Source of the DNA: Halalkalibacterium ligniniphilum
GTDB taxonomy: Bacteria; Bacillota; Bacilli; Bacillales; Bacillaceae_D
Direction: 5' to 3'
Length of the DNA: 64,000 nucleotides
Assembly: GCF_000334155.1 (NCBI RefSeq)
Contig: NZ_ANNK01000144.1
Coordinates: 1 to 64,000 of the forward strand
The notes under the pieces are model-generated. The model was not told the DNA's origin. It did not search any database and saw only the letters and a program-made list of their open reading frames with translations. A program made the translations under genes and the position numbers. Shown in pieces: positions 45,560-54,684 of this stretch (its first letter is position 1; the number at the start of each line of letters is the position of its first letter).

Positions 45560-46311
45560 GCTGTCACCACCTTTACTGTTGTCCTTTGTTTGTATTTTTC
45601 TAGATGAGATTGATCAGTTTCTGCACTAGTAATAATGGTTGCTTTATCTAGCGATGCAAAATGGGAGAACGCTGTTTCTCCGAATTTTGTATGGTCAGCA
45701 AGTACGAAGCTCTCTCTCGCTAGCGAAATGGCCGTTTCCTTCACAAACGCTTCCTGGGGGTCAGGAGTTGTAAAGCCGTCTTCCAATCCGATTCCATTTG
45801 TTCCAATAAACGCTTTATCAAAACGAAATGTTTGCAGCATTTGAACCGCATGCCTTCCGACAAACGCTCTCGTACCTCTCTTTACTGCCCCGCCTAGCAC
45901 ATATGTTTCAATATCATGCTCTATAAGGGCGGATAAGCTATCTAAGCCGTTTGTTACCACCACCACTTTTTTGTTCGTTAAAAAAGGGATCATTTCAAAG
46001 GTCGTTGTACCAGCATCTAGAAAAATACAGTCTCCTTCTTCCAAGATGTCGGCTGCTTGTTTGGCGATAAGCTGCTTTTCATAATTGTTTTTGACTGTTT
46101 TCTCTGCAACGGTCGGCTCTTCTGAACGGCGTTGCAATGCAGACGCACCACCATGAATTCGCTTCAATTTGTTTGCGCTTTCAAGTTCAGTCAAATCACG
46201 ACGGATTGTCGATTCAGACGCTCCTGTTTCTTCAACAAGCTCATGAATGGTCACAACTTTTCGTGCTTTTACCATCGATAAAATGAGTTCTTGGCGTTCA
46301 ACTGTTAGCAT
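45556..46311 (-). CDS. fruR: DeoR-family repressor of the fructose operon
   Basis: About 251 residues: N-terminal DeoR HTH (ERQELILSMVKARKVVTIHE, ESTIRRDL) and a C-terminal sugar-phosphate-sensing domain (EGDCIFLDAGTTT, DKAFIGTNGI). The start is the second of two adjacent ATGs, after GAGGG. It is first in the operon and probably represses it until fructose-1-phosphate accumulates. Confidence 0.92.
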   Translation of the reverse strand: MLTVERQELILSMVKARKVVTIHELVEETGASESTIRRDLTELESANKLKRIHGGASALQRRSEEPTVAEKTVKNNYEKQLIAKQAADILEEGDCIFLDAGTTTFEMIPFLTNKKVVVVTNGLDSLSALIEHDIETYVLGGAVKRGTRAFVGRHAVQMLQTFRFDKAFIGTNGIGLEDGFTTPDPQEAFVKETAISLARESFVLADHTKFGETAFSHFASLDKATIITSAETDQSHLEKYKQRTTVKVVTA

Positions 46312-46354
46312 CATCCACACCCTCTTCAATCTCTTACTAAAAGTATAAGTGTTT

Positions 46355-46412
46355 TTTCAATCAAAATCAATCAAAATTAATTATTAATAATCAAAAACAT
46401 CCAAAATGAATC
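46355..46412. promoter_or_regulatory. Repeated AATCAAAA boxes upstream of fruR: candidate FruR operator
   Basis: CAATCAAAATCAATCAAAATTAA is followed by AATAATCAAAAACATCCAAAAT. Three to four direct repeats of ATCAAAA at about 10-20-base spacing, the arrangement DeoR-type repressors usually bind. Confidence 0.5.
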
Positions 46413-46595
46413 ATCCCCTTCATAATTGTTTTCGCATTTATATATGATTCTCTTTTTAGAAAACATAGCATCCACATTGATTAAACAATCATTTGTCTTT
46501 TCGCCACTCCCTCATAGCCCAAACCTTCGTTACTGTAATACCGGGACCTTCAGATTCGTAACTTTATCGAACAACACCCGTGTTAAAAAACGCGC

Positions 46596-46624
46596 AAAAA
46601 AGACCCTGAGCTTTTTTCAAGGCC
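46596..46624 (-). terminator. Rho-independent terminator after the ABC-F gene
   Basis: CCTTGA...TCAGGG stem (one G-T pair) followed by TCTTTTTT on the minus strand, starting at the stop codon. Confidence 0.6.
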
Positions 46625-48535
46625 TTAATCAAGCTTCTTACTATCGTTTGCCGCGTCTTCCATTAATAGCGAAAGCTCCGTCCAGCGTTCAATCGCTTCC
46701 TCAAGTTTCTTCTCGACAGTCTCTTGCTCTGCATAAAGCATTTGAATACGGCCAAAGTCACTACCAGCTTCATGAATCTCTTTTTCTAACTCGTCTTTTT
46801 TCTCTTCTAAGGCTGTTATTTTACCTTCAATTTCATTCCATTCTTGCTGCTCTCGATAGGAGAGCTTCTTTTTCTTTTCCTTTTTACGTGGCTGCTCTGT
46901 TTCCTTTTCCTTTGTAGCGAAAGCTTGCTCTGCCTGTTGTTGCTGCTTGTGCTCCATATACTCGCTATAGCTTCCTTGAAAGCGGGTAATACGTCCATTT
47001 CCTTCAAAAACAAGCAAATGGTCCACCACTCGGTCAAGAAAGTAACGATCATGGGAGACGGTTAAAACAACACCTGGAAATTGATCTAAATAGTCCTCAA
47101 GAACTGCCAAGGTTTGCGTATCAAGATCATTTGTTGGTTCATCAAGAAATAATACATTCGGCTCTCCCATCAATACTCGTAGCAGATAGAGCCTACGTCG
47201 CTCCCCTCCTGAAAGACGACGGATATACGTCCATTGCATCGAACGAGGGAATAAAAATCGCTCTAGCATCTGTTCAGCTGTAATCGTTTCACCTTTTGAG
47301 GTATGGACAATCTCAGCGACTTCCTTAATGTAATCAATCACCTTTGCGTTCTCGTCCATCTCTTGGTCACCTTGAGTATAGTAGCCAATTTTCACCGTTT
47401 CCCCGATTTCAACCTCGCCGTAATCCGGCTTTGCTCGTCCAGAAAGAATCGATAGCAGGGTTGTTTTTCCACTCCCATTTGGACCTATGATCCCAAGTCG
47501 TTCCCCTGGGACGATTAGATAATTTAAATCCTCAAAAAGATTCTTTCCTCCAAACTTCTTAGAGATTTGCTTTAACTCAATCACTTTTTTACCAAGTCGA
47601 GTTGAACCAATTGCAAAATCAACATCACCGCGGACTGTTGGAGCGCTCTGGTCTTGAAGTGCCTCTACTCGCTGAATTCTTGCCTTCTGCTTGGTTGTTC
47701 GTGCTTTTGCACCTCGTTGCAGCCAAGCGAGCTCACGTCGGAGGAGGTTCTGCCGTTTTTCTTCACTTTGTTGTGCCTGAATTTCCCGATTTGCTTTTTG
47801 TGCAAGAAACATCTCATAATTCCCTGCATATTCATAGAGCTTTCCACCATCAAGTTCATAAATATGATTCGTCACACGGTTTAGAAAGTAACGATCGTGA
47901 GTGATGACGATAAAAGCTCGGTTATACTGGGCAAGAAACCCTTCAAGCCACTCAATGGTGTCATGATCTAAATGGTTGGTCGGTTCATCTAAAAGGAGTA
48001 AATCGGCGGGTTGGATAAGCGCTTTGGCAATAGCCACTCGCTTCTGTTGTCCACCTGAAAGAATTCCTACTTTTTGAGAAAAATCAGTAATACCAAGCCG
48101 TGTGAGCACTGTTTTTGCAACAGTTTTCGCTTCCCATGCTTCTGCTTCATCCATTTTTTGTTGCATTTTTAATAGGTTTTCCTGAAACCGTACATTCTCT
48201 GGTTCAGCTTCTAATTGAAAAAGAGCTTGCTCATATCCGCGCATGACTTTCATAATGGTCGCATCACCATAATAAATCTGTTCGAGTACGGTTAACTCTT
48301 CATTTAGGTTTGACTGCTGAGGAAGGTATTCAATTTGAAACTGATTGGCATGAATAAGCTTACCTTGCTCCATTCCTTCCATTCCGGCAAGCACCTTCAA
48401 TAAAGTTGATTTTCCTGTTCCATTGATTCCAATAAGACCAATCTTTTGCTTTTCAGCAATTGTAAATGAGAGATGGTCGAACAACACTTTCTCACCGTAT
48501 GTTTTAAATAGATTTTCAACTTGTAAAATGCTCAA
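46625..48535 (-). CDS. ABC-F family ATPase (Uup/YfmR-like)
   Basis: 636 residues with two ABC ATPase domains and no membrane segments. Domain 1: GINGTGKST, LSGGQQKRVAIAKAL, LLLLDEPTNHLD. Domain 2: GPNGSGKTT, LSGGERRRLYLLRVL, LFLDEPTNDLD. Both Walker B glutamates are present. A linker rich in Arg/Lys (ELAWLQRGAKARTTKQKARI) and a C-terminal coiled coil (about 560-636) are typical of Uup/YfmR, ribosome-associated factors that relieve stalls. TTG start after AAAGGATGAGTAGGA. No antibiotic-resistance-type leader is visible. Confidence 0.9.
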   Translation of the reverse strand: MSILQVENLFKTYGEKVLFDHLSFTIAEKQKIGLIGINGTGKSTLLKVLAGMEGMEQGKLIHANQFQIEYLPQQSNLNEELTVLEQIYYGDATIMKVMRGYEQALFQLEAEPENVRFQENLLKMQQKMDEAEAWEAKTVAKTVLTRLGITDFSQKVGILSGGQQKRVAIAKALIQPADLLLLDEPTNHLDHDTIEWLEGFLAQYNRAFIVITHDRYFLNRVTNHIYELDGGKLYEYAGNYEMFLAQKANREIQAQQSEEKRQNLLRRELAWLQRGAKARTTKQKARIQRVEALQDQSAPTVRGDVDFAIGSTRLGKKVIELKQISKKFGGKNLFEDLNYLIVPGERLGIIGPNGSGKTTLLSILSGRAKPDYGEVEIGETVKIGYYTQGDQEMDENAKVIDYIKEVAEIVHTSKGETITAEQMLERFLFPRSMQWTYIRRLSGGERRRLYLLRVLMGEPNVLFLDEPTNDLDTQTLAVLEDYLDQFPGVVLTVSHDRYFLDRVVDHLLVFEGNGRITRFQGSYSEYMEHKQQQQAEQAFATKEKETEQPRKKEKKKKLSYREQQEWNEIEGKITALEEKKDELEKEIHEAGSDFGRIQMLYAEQETVEKKLEEAIERWTELSLLMEDAANDSKKLD

Positions 48536-48774
48536 TCCTACTCATCCTTTTTCAGGTTATGCTTACTTTTGAATGTTTCTATTTTACTCTAGAATGGTCG
48601 AAAAAAGCGAATTCATCGTTTCCTTTTATTACTATCACTTTGCTCCTACTAGCCAGCACTCTATTCATTAATTTTTAGTAAATTAAGACTATTTTTATAG
48701 ATTTCGGTATAGTTTTTGTCATGACAGGGTACTCTTCTACCAAGCTAGTAAATAAATAAAAGGGAGTGTTAAAT

Positions 48775-48906
48775 ATGACCATGCAACAATACATCGAATC
48801 GTTAAATGAATTACTTGAAGAGGCAAAAAATCAGACAGCGGACGAAGAATTAGTAACCTTGTTTGGACAAGCTCTCTTAAATAATGAAAATAGCTCCACT
48901 AATTAA
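48775..48906 (+). CDS. Small protein, 43 residues
   Basis: ATG nine bases after AAAGGGAGTG. The product is acidic and helical (QQYIESLNELLEEAKNQTAD, then EELVTLFGQALLNNEN), with clean codon usage and no hydrophobic segment. Too short for common gene finders. Isolated between the ABC-F gene and an R1 repeat, so probably its own transcript. No family recognised. Confidence 0.55.
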   Translation: MTMQQYIESLNELLEEAKNQTADEELVTLFGQALLNNENSSTN

Positions 48907-49099
48907 AAAACAGTTTCCTTTACCATAATGATCTTTTATTCCATTTGCATATTGTAGCATATTTATAGGTTACCCTATAAAGCGTGGTGATAATGAAGAA
49001 TCAATTGGTTGATAGATTGTCATTATAGCCTCCTATGTTTCTCTCTATATTTCTATTTTTATCAATTTGAAAAATAGTTAAAGCTTTAGTTAGAGGAAA

Positions 49100-49341
49100 G
49101 GGGCTGTCACATAACGAACGTGTATGATTGAAAATGCGAACGATGCACAGCCTTAGCGGAGGATATAGACGTAGACTCCTGCGGGATCAAAGGCAAGAGT
49201 GGGACCCCACAGTGCGAAAAGCACGAGGAGGCTCACCAGCCGCCCGCTGATAGCGAAGGATAGTTCCGAAGCAATTGCTATGCAGCAACGATCATGACGT
49301 TCGGAGTTCTCATCAATAAAAACTCTTTTGTCCCAGCCTCT
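49100..49341 (+). repeat. R1 repeat copy f with a ~100-base nested element
   Basis: R1 with ends GGGCTGTCACATAACG and TTTTGTCCCAGCCTC. In the middle, after GGATATAGAC, it carries GTAGACTCCTGCGGGATC ... GGGACCCCACAGTGCGAAAAG ... GAGGAGGCTCACCAGCCGCC ... AGCGAAGGATAGTTCCGAAGC. This GC-rich block resembles a repeat I know from other alkaliphilic and related bacilli (GTAGACTCCTGCGGG...GAGGAGGCTCA). A short form is in copy e. Confidence 0.85.
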
Positions 49342-49354
49342 CTCCTCGATTCTT

Positions 49355-49495
49355 TCACTTTTTATTTCCATTTTCATTTCTAATGTTATTGAACAGAGCA
49401 ATCACATCGTCCATGACGAAAAGGGCTTCTTCAAGCTGTCCGTCAGTAATGACAATGGGCTTTAAAATGTGAATGATATTTCCATATGGCAGGAC
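49355..49495 (-). pseudogene. C-terminal fragment of a class III aminotransferase
   Basis: Minus-strand frame reads LPYGNIIHILKPIVITDGQL, EEALFVMDDVIALFNNI and then stops. This is the typical extreme C-terminus of ornithine/4-aminobutyrate-type aminotransferases (PYGNxIRxxPPLVITxEQLxEAL). The rest of the gene is deleted; the fragment abuts the GNAT remnant at 49491. Confidence 0.8.
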
Positions 49496-49730
49496 CGTTG
49501 GCTCGGTAAGAGGATATGAAGAAAACGATACATGCTATGTAGAACGATTAATGGTTCATCCAAATTATCAGAGAGTGGGCATTGGAAAAAAACTTATGCT
49601 TGAATACTTTCCGACTTGTCATCGTTTTGAATTGTACACAGGAGGGAAAAATTTAATCAACATTCACCTTTTTTTCACATATAAAGGAACCTGTGTCCGC
49701 TTGAAAGGCGACAAACTCTCAATTCCCTAA
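49491..49730 (+). pseudogene. GNAT acetyltransferase remnant
   Basis: Reads RTVGSVRGYEENDTCYVERL, MVHPNYQRVGIGKKLMLEYF and then degenerates before a stop. The first ~60 residues of a normal GNAT protein are missing, replaced by the aminotransferase fragment. The acetyl-CoA loop (QRVGIGKKL) is present, but the C-terminal strand pattern is lost. Confidence 0.75.
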
Positions 49731-49830
49731 AAGATTAGAAAAACTTAGCTTTTCGCTAAGTCCTCCATAGGGAAAGCCTTCGTTGCAGTTATACGTAGAT
49801 GTCGATAAACTCAGGTTGAAAGAACGTACA

Positions 49831-49865
49831 AAAACACCCTTCCATCCTTTTCGATGGAGAGGGTG
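49831..49865 (-). terminator. Rho-independent terminator after the histidine kinase
   Basis: CACCCTCTCCATC-gaaaag-GATGGAAGGGTG followed by TTTTTG on the minus strand. Confidence 0.85.
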
Positions 49866-49879
49866 ATATGCGTGGTTTC

Positions 49880-52021
49880 CTACGCTTCATCTTTTGGGAG
49901 CTCAATATACACGGTTGTTCCTTTTCCAACTTCACTTTCAAAGTAAATGCTGCCTTGATGCTTTTCGATGATTCGAAAGCTTACCATGAGGCCAAGTCCA
50001 GTCCCTTTTTCTTTCGTGGAATAGAACGGCTCACCTAAGCGGCTAATTCGTTCTTTTTCGATTCCTTGCCCCTCATCCTCGATCTTCACAACGACCGAAC
50101 CTTTTTCATCCTCATAAAGTTGAACCGTGATCTTCCCTCCATTAGGCATAGCCTCCGTGGCATTTTTTAAGAGATTCACAAAAACCTGTTTCAACTGATT
50201 TTCTTCACACATGACAGGTAGGACTTGATTTGGGGAATGTGTTTCGATTTGAATGTTTTTCAAATTGGCCTGTGTTTCAAATAAATCGACCATTCGTTGG
50301 AAAATCTTTCGTAAATCCTTACGCTCTCGGTGTTCAACCTGGGGCTTTGCTAGAAATAACAGTTCGCTAACAATTACATTAATCCGCTCCAGTTCTGACA
50401 GCATAATTTCAAAGAAATGCTTTTCATCATGGTTCGGTTCAATAAATTGCAAAAACCCTTGAATGCTTGTTAATGGATTGCGAATTTCATGGGCGACACC
50501 AGCTGCTAGCTCCCCAGCGACTGATTGTTTATCCGTTTTTCGAATGACATCTTCCGCTAGCTTACGTTCAGTCAGATCATTAGCTACACACAGAACTTGC
50601 TCAACGCTCCCTTTTGAATTAATGAGTGGGATTTTCGTTGTTTGCATCCAGCGTATATCTCCATTATGATTCTTAAACCATTCCTCGTGGTTAAACAGCT
50701 CTTTTTGAGAGCGAAAGACCTCTTGCTCTTCGTCTTCATGCTTTTTAACTTGCTCAATATCCGGATTAACCATCTTTTCTGTCTGATTTAAAAAGTCTTC
50801 AACAGAAAGACCATAAAAGGATGACATTGAATGATTGACAAAGGTATACCGTCCTTCTCGATCCTTCGCATAAATAAAATTCGGGCTAAGGTTTACAACA
50901 TTTCGTAAAAATTCCCGTTGTTCCAATAAAAGCTGCTCTTTTTCTTCAAGAGAATTTTGTGCTTCCTCCATATAGGCAGTCATCACATTAAATCGCTTGG
51001 AAATTTGTCCAACCTCCGTTTTGTCCGTTTCAGCAATGCGATAGTGAAAATTCCCTTTCGCTACTTGTTCAACTGCTTTTGAAAGCTTTTGCAATGGCTT
51101 AATGATTTGTTTCGCATAAAGAGCCGTAAAAATTGATAAAAACAAAAAGGATACCATTGAGAAAATTAATAAAGATTGTTGAAACGACTCAAAGTACACA
51201 TACGTATAAGAAGCTGGTACTTGAGCCACAATGACCCAATTTAATACAGGAACATGCGTATAAGAGGCGTACATCTCTACACCTTCTGTATTAACAACCA
51301 TTTCATAGCCTGTTTGGTGTGCTAACGCTTTTCGTACAACCTCATTCGAACGAGCCACATCTCCTATGCGATTTTTATCAGGGTGAGAAATGATCTGACC
51401 GTAGCGATCAACAATATAGGCATATCCATCCCCTAATTCAATGCTTTGAATAATCGAACTTAAAACAGAATTCTCCTCGATTCGCAAGGCAAGATTGACG
51501 ACGCGCACCACTTCCTCAAACTCATCCAAAATCGGAATAGCAATCGCAATAATGTAGCGGTTACTGCCCGCCTGGAGAACATCACTGATATAAATTTCTT
51601 TCATTCGAACGGCCTCTTGAAAATATTGGCGATTACCTAAATTATAATGTTGAATGCTAGATAAGTCCTCAGGATAATAACCAATAACATTCCCTTCTCG
51701 GCTTATAACAGTGCCGCTATCAATAAAAGTTGATAGCTTTACAATATCTTCAAGTTCCTTTGTTAACGTGGCTGTATCTTCTTCTTGGAAAAATTGTCGG
51801 TTTTGAATATGGGTTCCAAGAACTTCAATATCGGTCAAAATGTTTTCAAGCTGAGCTTTTAATCTTAACACCGTTTCATCGGTAATTTGTTTATATTTGT
51901 CTTTTGCGATTTCTGGAAGGGTGTTTTCAGCTTTGAAAAGGATAAGACTGATGAGCGCAAGCATTACGACTAAACTAACCGCATATATCTTCCAAAAAAT
52001 AGATGATTGTAATGTTTTCAT
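49880..52021 (-). CDS. Membrane sensor histidine kinase with Cache, HAMP and PAS domains
   Basis: 713 residues. Membrane segment 1 (about 11-30), extracellular double-Cache sensor (about 35-275), segment 2 (about 281-302), HAMP (303-355), PAS (about 365-485), HisKA with phospho-acceptor His511 (VAHEIRNPLTSIQGFLQFI) and HATPase with Asn620 (NLLKNATEAM) and GTGLGL at 673-678. No response-regulator gene is adjacent. That, with the HisKA sequence GVAHEIRNPLTSIQGF, is typical of sporulation-phosphorelay kinases (KinB/KinD type) feeding Spo0F; inference. Confidence 0.92.
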   Translation of the reverse strand: MKTLQSSIFWKIYAVSLVVMLALISLILFKAENTLPEIAKDKYKQITDETVLRLKAQLENILTDIEVLGTHIQNRQFFQEEDTATLTKELEDIVKLSTFIDSGTVISREGNVIGYYPEDLSSIQHYNLGNRQYFQEAVRMKEIYISDVLQAGSNRYIIAIAIPILDEFEEVVRVVNLALRIEENSVLSSIIQSIELGDGYAYIVDRYGQIISHPDKNRIGDVARSNEVVRKALAHQTGYEMVVNTEGVEMYASYTHVPVLNWVIVAQVPASYTYVYFESFQQSLLIFSMVSFLFLSIFTALYAKQIIKPLQKLSKAVEQVAKGNFHYRIAETDKTEVGQISKRFNVMTAYMEEAQNSLEEKEQLLLEQREFLRNVVNLSPNFIYAKDREGRYTFVNHSMSSFYGLSVEDFLNQTEKMVNPDIEQVKKHEDEEQEVFRSQKELFNHEEWFKNHNGDIRWMQTTKIPLINSKGSVEQVLCVANDLTERKLAEDVIRKTDKQSVAGELAAGVAHEIRNPLTSIQGFLQFIEPNHDEKHFFEIMLSELERINVIVSELLFLAKPQVEHRERKDLRKIFQRMVDLFETQANLKNIQIETHSPNQVLPVMCEENQLKQVFVNLLKNATEAMPNGGKITVQLYEDEKGSVVVKIEDEGQGIEKERISRLGEPFYSTKEKGTGLGLMVSFRIIEKHQGSIYFESEVGKGTTVYIELPKDEA

Positions 52022-52188
52022 GCTTTCACCTAACTATCATTCGGTTGTGTCCATTTTATTTCTGCTCCCTAAGCTTATCACTTTTTCTTACTCTCGTGCT
52101 TGAAAGCTGCCAATCAATTTGAAATAACTCTTTCATTTTCTCGAAATAACAGTAAAAAGGAAGTGAATATTTCATAAAAAGGGGATAA

Positions 52189-52315
52189 TTAACTATTTAA
52201 CCACACATCTGTTAGCTTCCTCCGTTGTTTTTTCTCATCACCTGTTAATTGATTCCACTTTCCGCGCTGGGTTCTTCGTTCGTACAATTCCTTCTCAGTT
52301 TTGATTATTTTTCAA
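52189..52315 (-). pseudogene. Short ORF downstream of the SpoVB-like gene, apparently frameshifted
   Basis: The minus-strand frame ELYERRTQRGKWNQLTGDEK ... RRKLTDVWLNS looks strongly coding (basic, helical) but has no start codon of its own. A TTG 25 bases after the upstream gene (RBS GGTGG) leads into it if one base is restored in the AAAA run near 52300. Possible ~42-residue protein, or a frameshifted one. Confidence 0.35.
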
Positions 52316-52339
52316 TGCCACCTACAGCAAAGTAATTTT

Positions 52340-53662
52340 TTAGCGCACGTCCGAAAGTCTCCAGCTTAAAGGTTCACTCATTTTATGACGGATCGTTAAA
52401 TAATGCATGAGAGTGAGCAACACAGCCCCTGTATTCATACCAATAATGATACCATCCATCTGAAGCCTTGGCATTGACCCTAGCACAAACATGAGAATAA
52501 AGGAAATGGTTGTTGCCCAGACAGAGTGAAAAAACGCATCCTTTACCATCCCGAGTCCAATTAGAAATGCTTGCATTGGGATGACAAAGAAATGAAAAAA
52601 AAAGTAAGGGACGAGCAGCTTTAAATAGACAGCAGCTGGCGATGCTTCAAAAAAGAGGTTTGTTAATGAATCTGAAAAGAAGTAAAACACGGCAATAGAC
52701 GGAACTGCATATATAAAGGTAATGAGCATAATTTTTTGTAGCAGTCGCCAAAGCCCATCTATATCTTTTTTCGAATAGGATTCCGAAACGGTGGGAATCA
52801 GAATAATTAGAAGGGAATGAGCAATAAATGCTGGAAAAAAACCAATCGTAAATGCGACCCCAGCAAGCTTACCATACTGAATCATCGCCATTTGTTCAAT
52901 CATTCCCGCACGAACGAGAGCCTCTTTAATCAAAAAAGGCTTAATCGCAAAGGAAGCTGCATGAAAGATTCGCAATCCTGTAGTTGGTAAAGAAACGGCT
53001 AACAATGTTTGACGAACTGTCTTTCCACTTATCGGAGTATAAGGCTGGCTCTTCAATTTCTTTGCTGCTACGAAAAAGTTTGCAAGCAAATATAATAACA
53101 CAACTAGCTCTGTTGCGATCAACGTACACAGGGCAATAAAAATGGCAAGCTCTGTCTCAAAACTAAAAAATTGATAAACCATAATGAGTAAAATCAATTG
53201 AACAGCTCTGCGCAAAAAGTTCGCAATTGCGATTTTACCCATGTGTCGTGCTCCCATAAAGTATCCTCTTGCAATGGAAGAAAAAGAGATAATCGGAATA
53301 AGCAAGAGAAGGCCCCAACGAATCATAGGGTGGTAATCGTCAAACACAGGTAAGATGGGCAAAATAATCAGGGCGACCAGAATACACGCAACCGTAAAAG
53401 CGGCTGTTAATCGAACAGTGTGTTGTAGCATGCTTCTATGATAGATCTTTTCTCTTTCAGCGATAAACTTCGATACAGAAATCGGCAGCTCCATACTCGC
53501 AATCACAACAAGGAATACAATTGTCGGCAATATGGCCATATATAGACCTAGTCCTTCTTCTCCCAATTCCCTTGCAAGTACCATGTTTACTAGAAACTCT
53601 AAGCATTCTCCGATAAAAGCTACAACAATTAACAAAGTCGCTCCTTTTACAAAGGTATTCAT
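52340..53662 (-). CDS. SpoVB-like polysaccharide/lipid flippase (MVF/MATE-like)
   Basis: About 440 residues with about 14 membrane segments. It resembles stage V sporulation protein B and relatives (opening TFVKGATLLIVVAFIGECLEFLVNMVLARELG; SMELPISVSKFIAE), members of the polysaccharide/peptidoglycan lipid flippase group. In a sporeformer it may help cortex precursor transport, though SpoVB paralogues exist. The ATG after AAGGGGAG is used; an ATG 24 bases upstream is less well placed. Confidence 0.85.
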   Translation of the reverse strand: MNTFVKGATLLIVVAFIGECLEFLVNMVLARELGEEGLGLYMAILPTIVFLVVIASMELPISVSKFIAEREKIYHRSMLQHTVRLTAAFTVACILVALIILPILPVFDDYHPMIRWGLLLLIPIISFSSIARGYFMGARHMGKIAIANFLRRAVQLILLIMVYQFFSFETELAIFIALCTLIATELVVLLYLLANFFVAAKKLKSQPYTPISGKTVRQTLLAVSLPTTGLRIFHAASFAIKPFLIKEALVRAGMIEQMAMIQYGKLAGVAFTIGFFPAFIAHSLLIILIPTVSESYSKKDIDGLWRLLQKIMLITFIYAVPSIAVFYFFSDSLTNLFFEASPAAVYLKLLVPYFFFHFFVIPMQAFLIGLGMVKDAFFHSVWATTISFILMFVLGSMPRLQMDGIIIGMNTGAVLLTLMHYLTIRHKMSEPLSWRLSDVR

Positions 53663-53830
53663 GTAGTCTCCCCTTCTCTTCATCATTCTTTTCTATTTCT
53701 ATGAGACAAGTTCGGAGATTATTTGAAAAATGTATTTTTACGCCTGATTCCCTCTTTCGTTTTATATGCAAGCTCGAATTAAAAAAAGCTTCATATACTA
53801 TTTTATCTCACAGTAGGGGGGAGATTTCGT

Positions 53831-54544
53831 TTGTCTTATCTTGAGTTATTAGCAAAGCTCGGTGTTGGAAGTGCACATCCTGGTGGCTTTTCCTTAACGA
53901 AAAGAATTTTGAAAAATGAGCAGATTCAACCAGGTTCAACAGTACTCGATGTAGGCTGTGGAACAGGGAAAACAGCGTCTTTTTTAACAACGATTTATGG
54001 CTGCAAAGTAGAAGGAGTTGACATCCATCCAGTCATGATCAAAAAAGCAAAAGAACGATTTCTTAAGGAAAAACTGAATATACCAGTTACAAAAGGAAAC
54101 GCAGAACAGCTTCCTTACCAAACAGAAACCTTTGATTTTGTTGTAGCTGAATCGATCACACTTTTTACAGATATGTCTCAAGCAATTCCAGAATATGCAC
54201 GAGTGTTAAAAAAGAATGGGGTGTTATTAGCCCTTGAAATAACGGCAGAGCCTACTCTTTCGAAAGCTGTACAAAAAGAAATAAGCAGTGTTTACAACAT
54301 CAAACGTATCCCAACAGAAGAAGAATGGCTACAAGCATTTAGAAGCGGAGGGTTTTCCAAGGTTACAGTTACCGAAAAGGGCGGGGTAGAACCCCCAACA
54401 CCCAATCTTGATGAAGAAGAGTCAGAGTTCTCCCCTTCTATTTATATCGATCCACACCTATTCACTAGCTTTCAACACCATCAGGAAATCATTCAGAAGA
54501 ACAAAAAACAGCTTGGTTACCGCGTGTTTCGAGCGGTTTTATAA
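53831..54544 (+). CDS. Class I SAM-dependent methyltransferase
   Basis: 237 residues, TTG start after the GGGGGGAG run. Methyltransferase motif I: VLDVGCGTGKTASFL (about 37-51); VEGVDIHPVMIKKAKERF follows, then GNAEQLPYQTETFDFVVAES. Substrate unknown. Divergent from the SpoVB-like gene. Confidence 0.87.
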   Translation: MSYLELLAKLGVGSAHPGGFSLTKRILKNEQIQPGSTVLDVGCGTGKTASFLTTIYGCKVEGVDIHPVMIKKAKERFLKEKLNIPVTKGNAEQLPYQTETFDFVVAESITLFTDMSQAIPEYARVLKKNGVLLALEITAEPTLSKAVQKEISSVYNIKRIPTEEEWLQAFRSGGFSKVTVTEKGGVEPPTPNLDEEESEFSPSIYIDPHLFTSFQHHQEIIQKNKKQLGYRVFRAVL

Positions 54545-54573
54545 GAGAATGACTAACTTTATTTGAGCACTCC

Positions 54574-54609
54574 AAAAAACCCTTTCTCGATGAAACGAAA
54601 GGGTTTTTT
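54574..54609. terminator. Terminator (AAAAAACCCTTTC / GAAAGGGTTTTTT)
   Basis: Perfect 13-bp stem with flanking T run, 30 bases after the methyltransferase stop; works in both directions. Confidence 0.9.
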
Positions 54610-54684
54610 GGGTGACTAAACTAATTGACTAGAAAGTAAAGAAGCCCAAGGAAAAGGATCTCTCTCCGCTAATTAGCTTCATTA

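Noticed and set aside
46426-46917. 163-codon plus-strand frame overlapping the ABC-F gene end
   Set aside because: Antisense to a well-supported gene for much of its length and without RBS.
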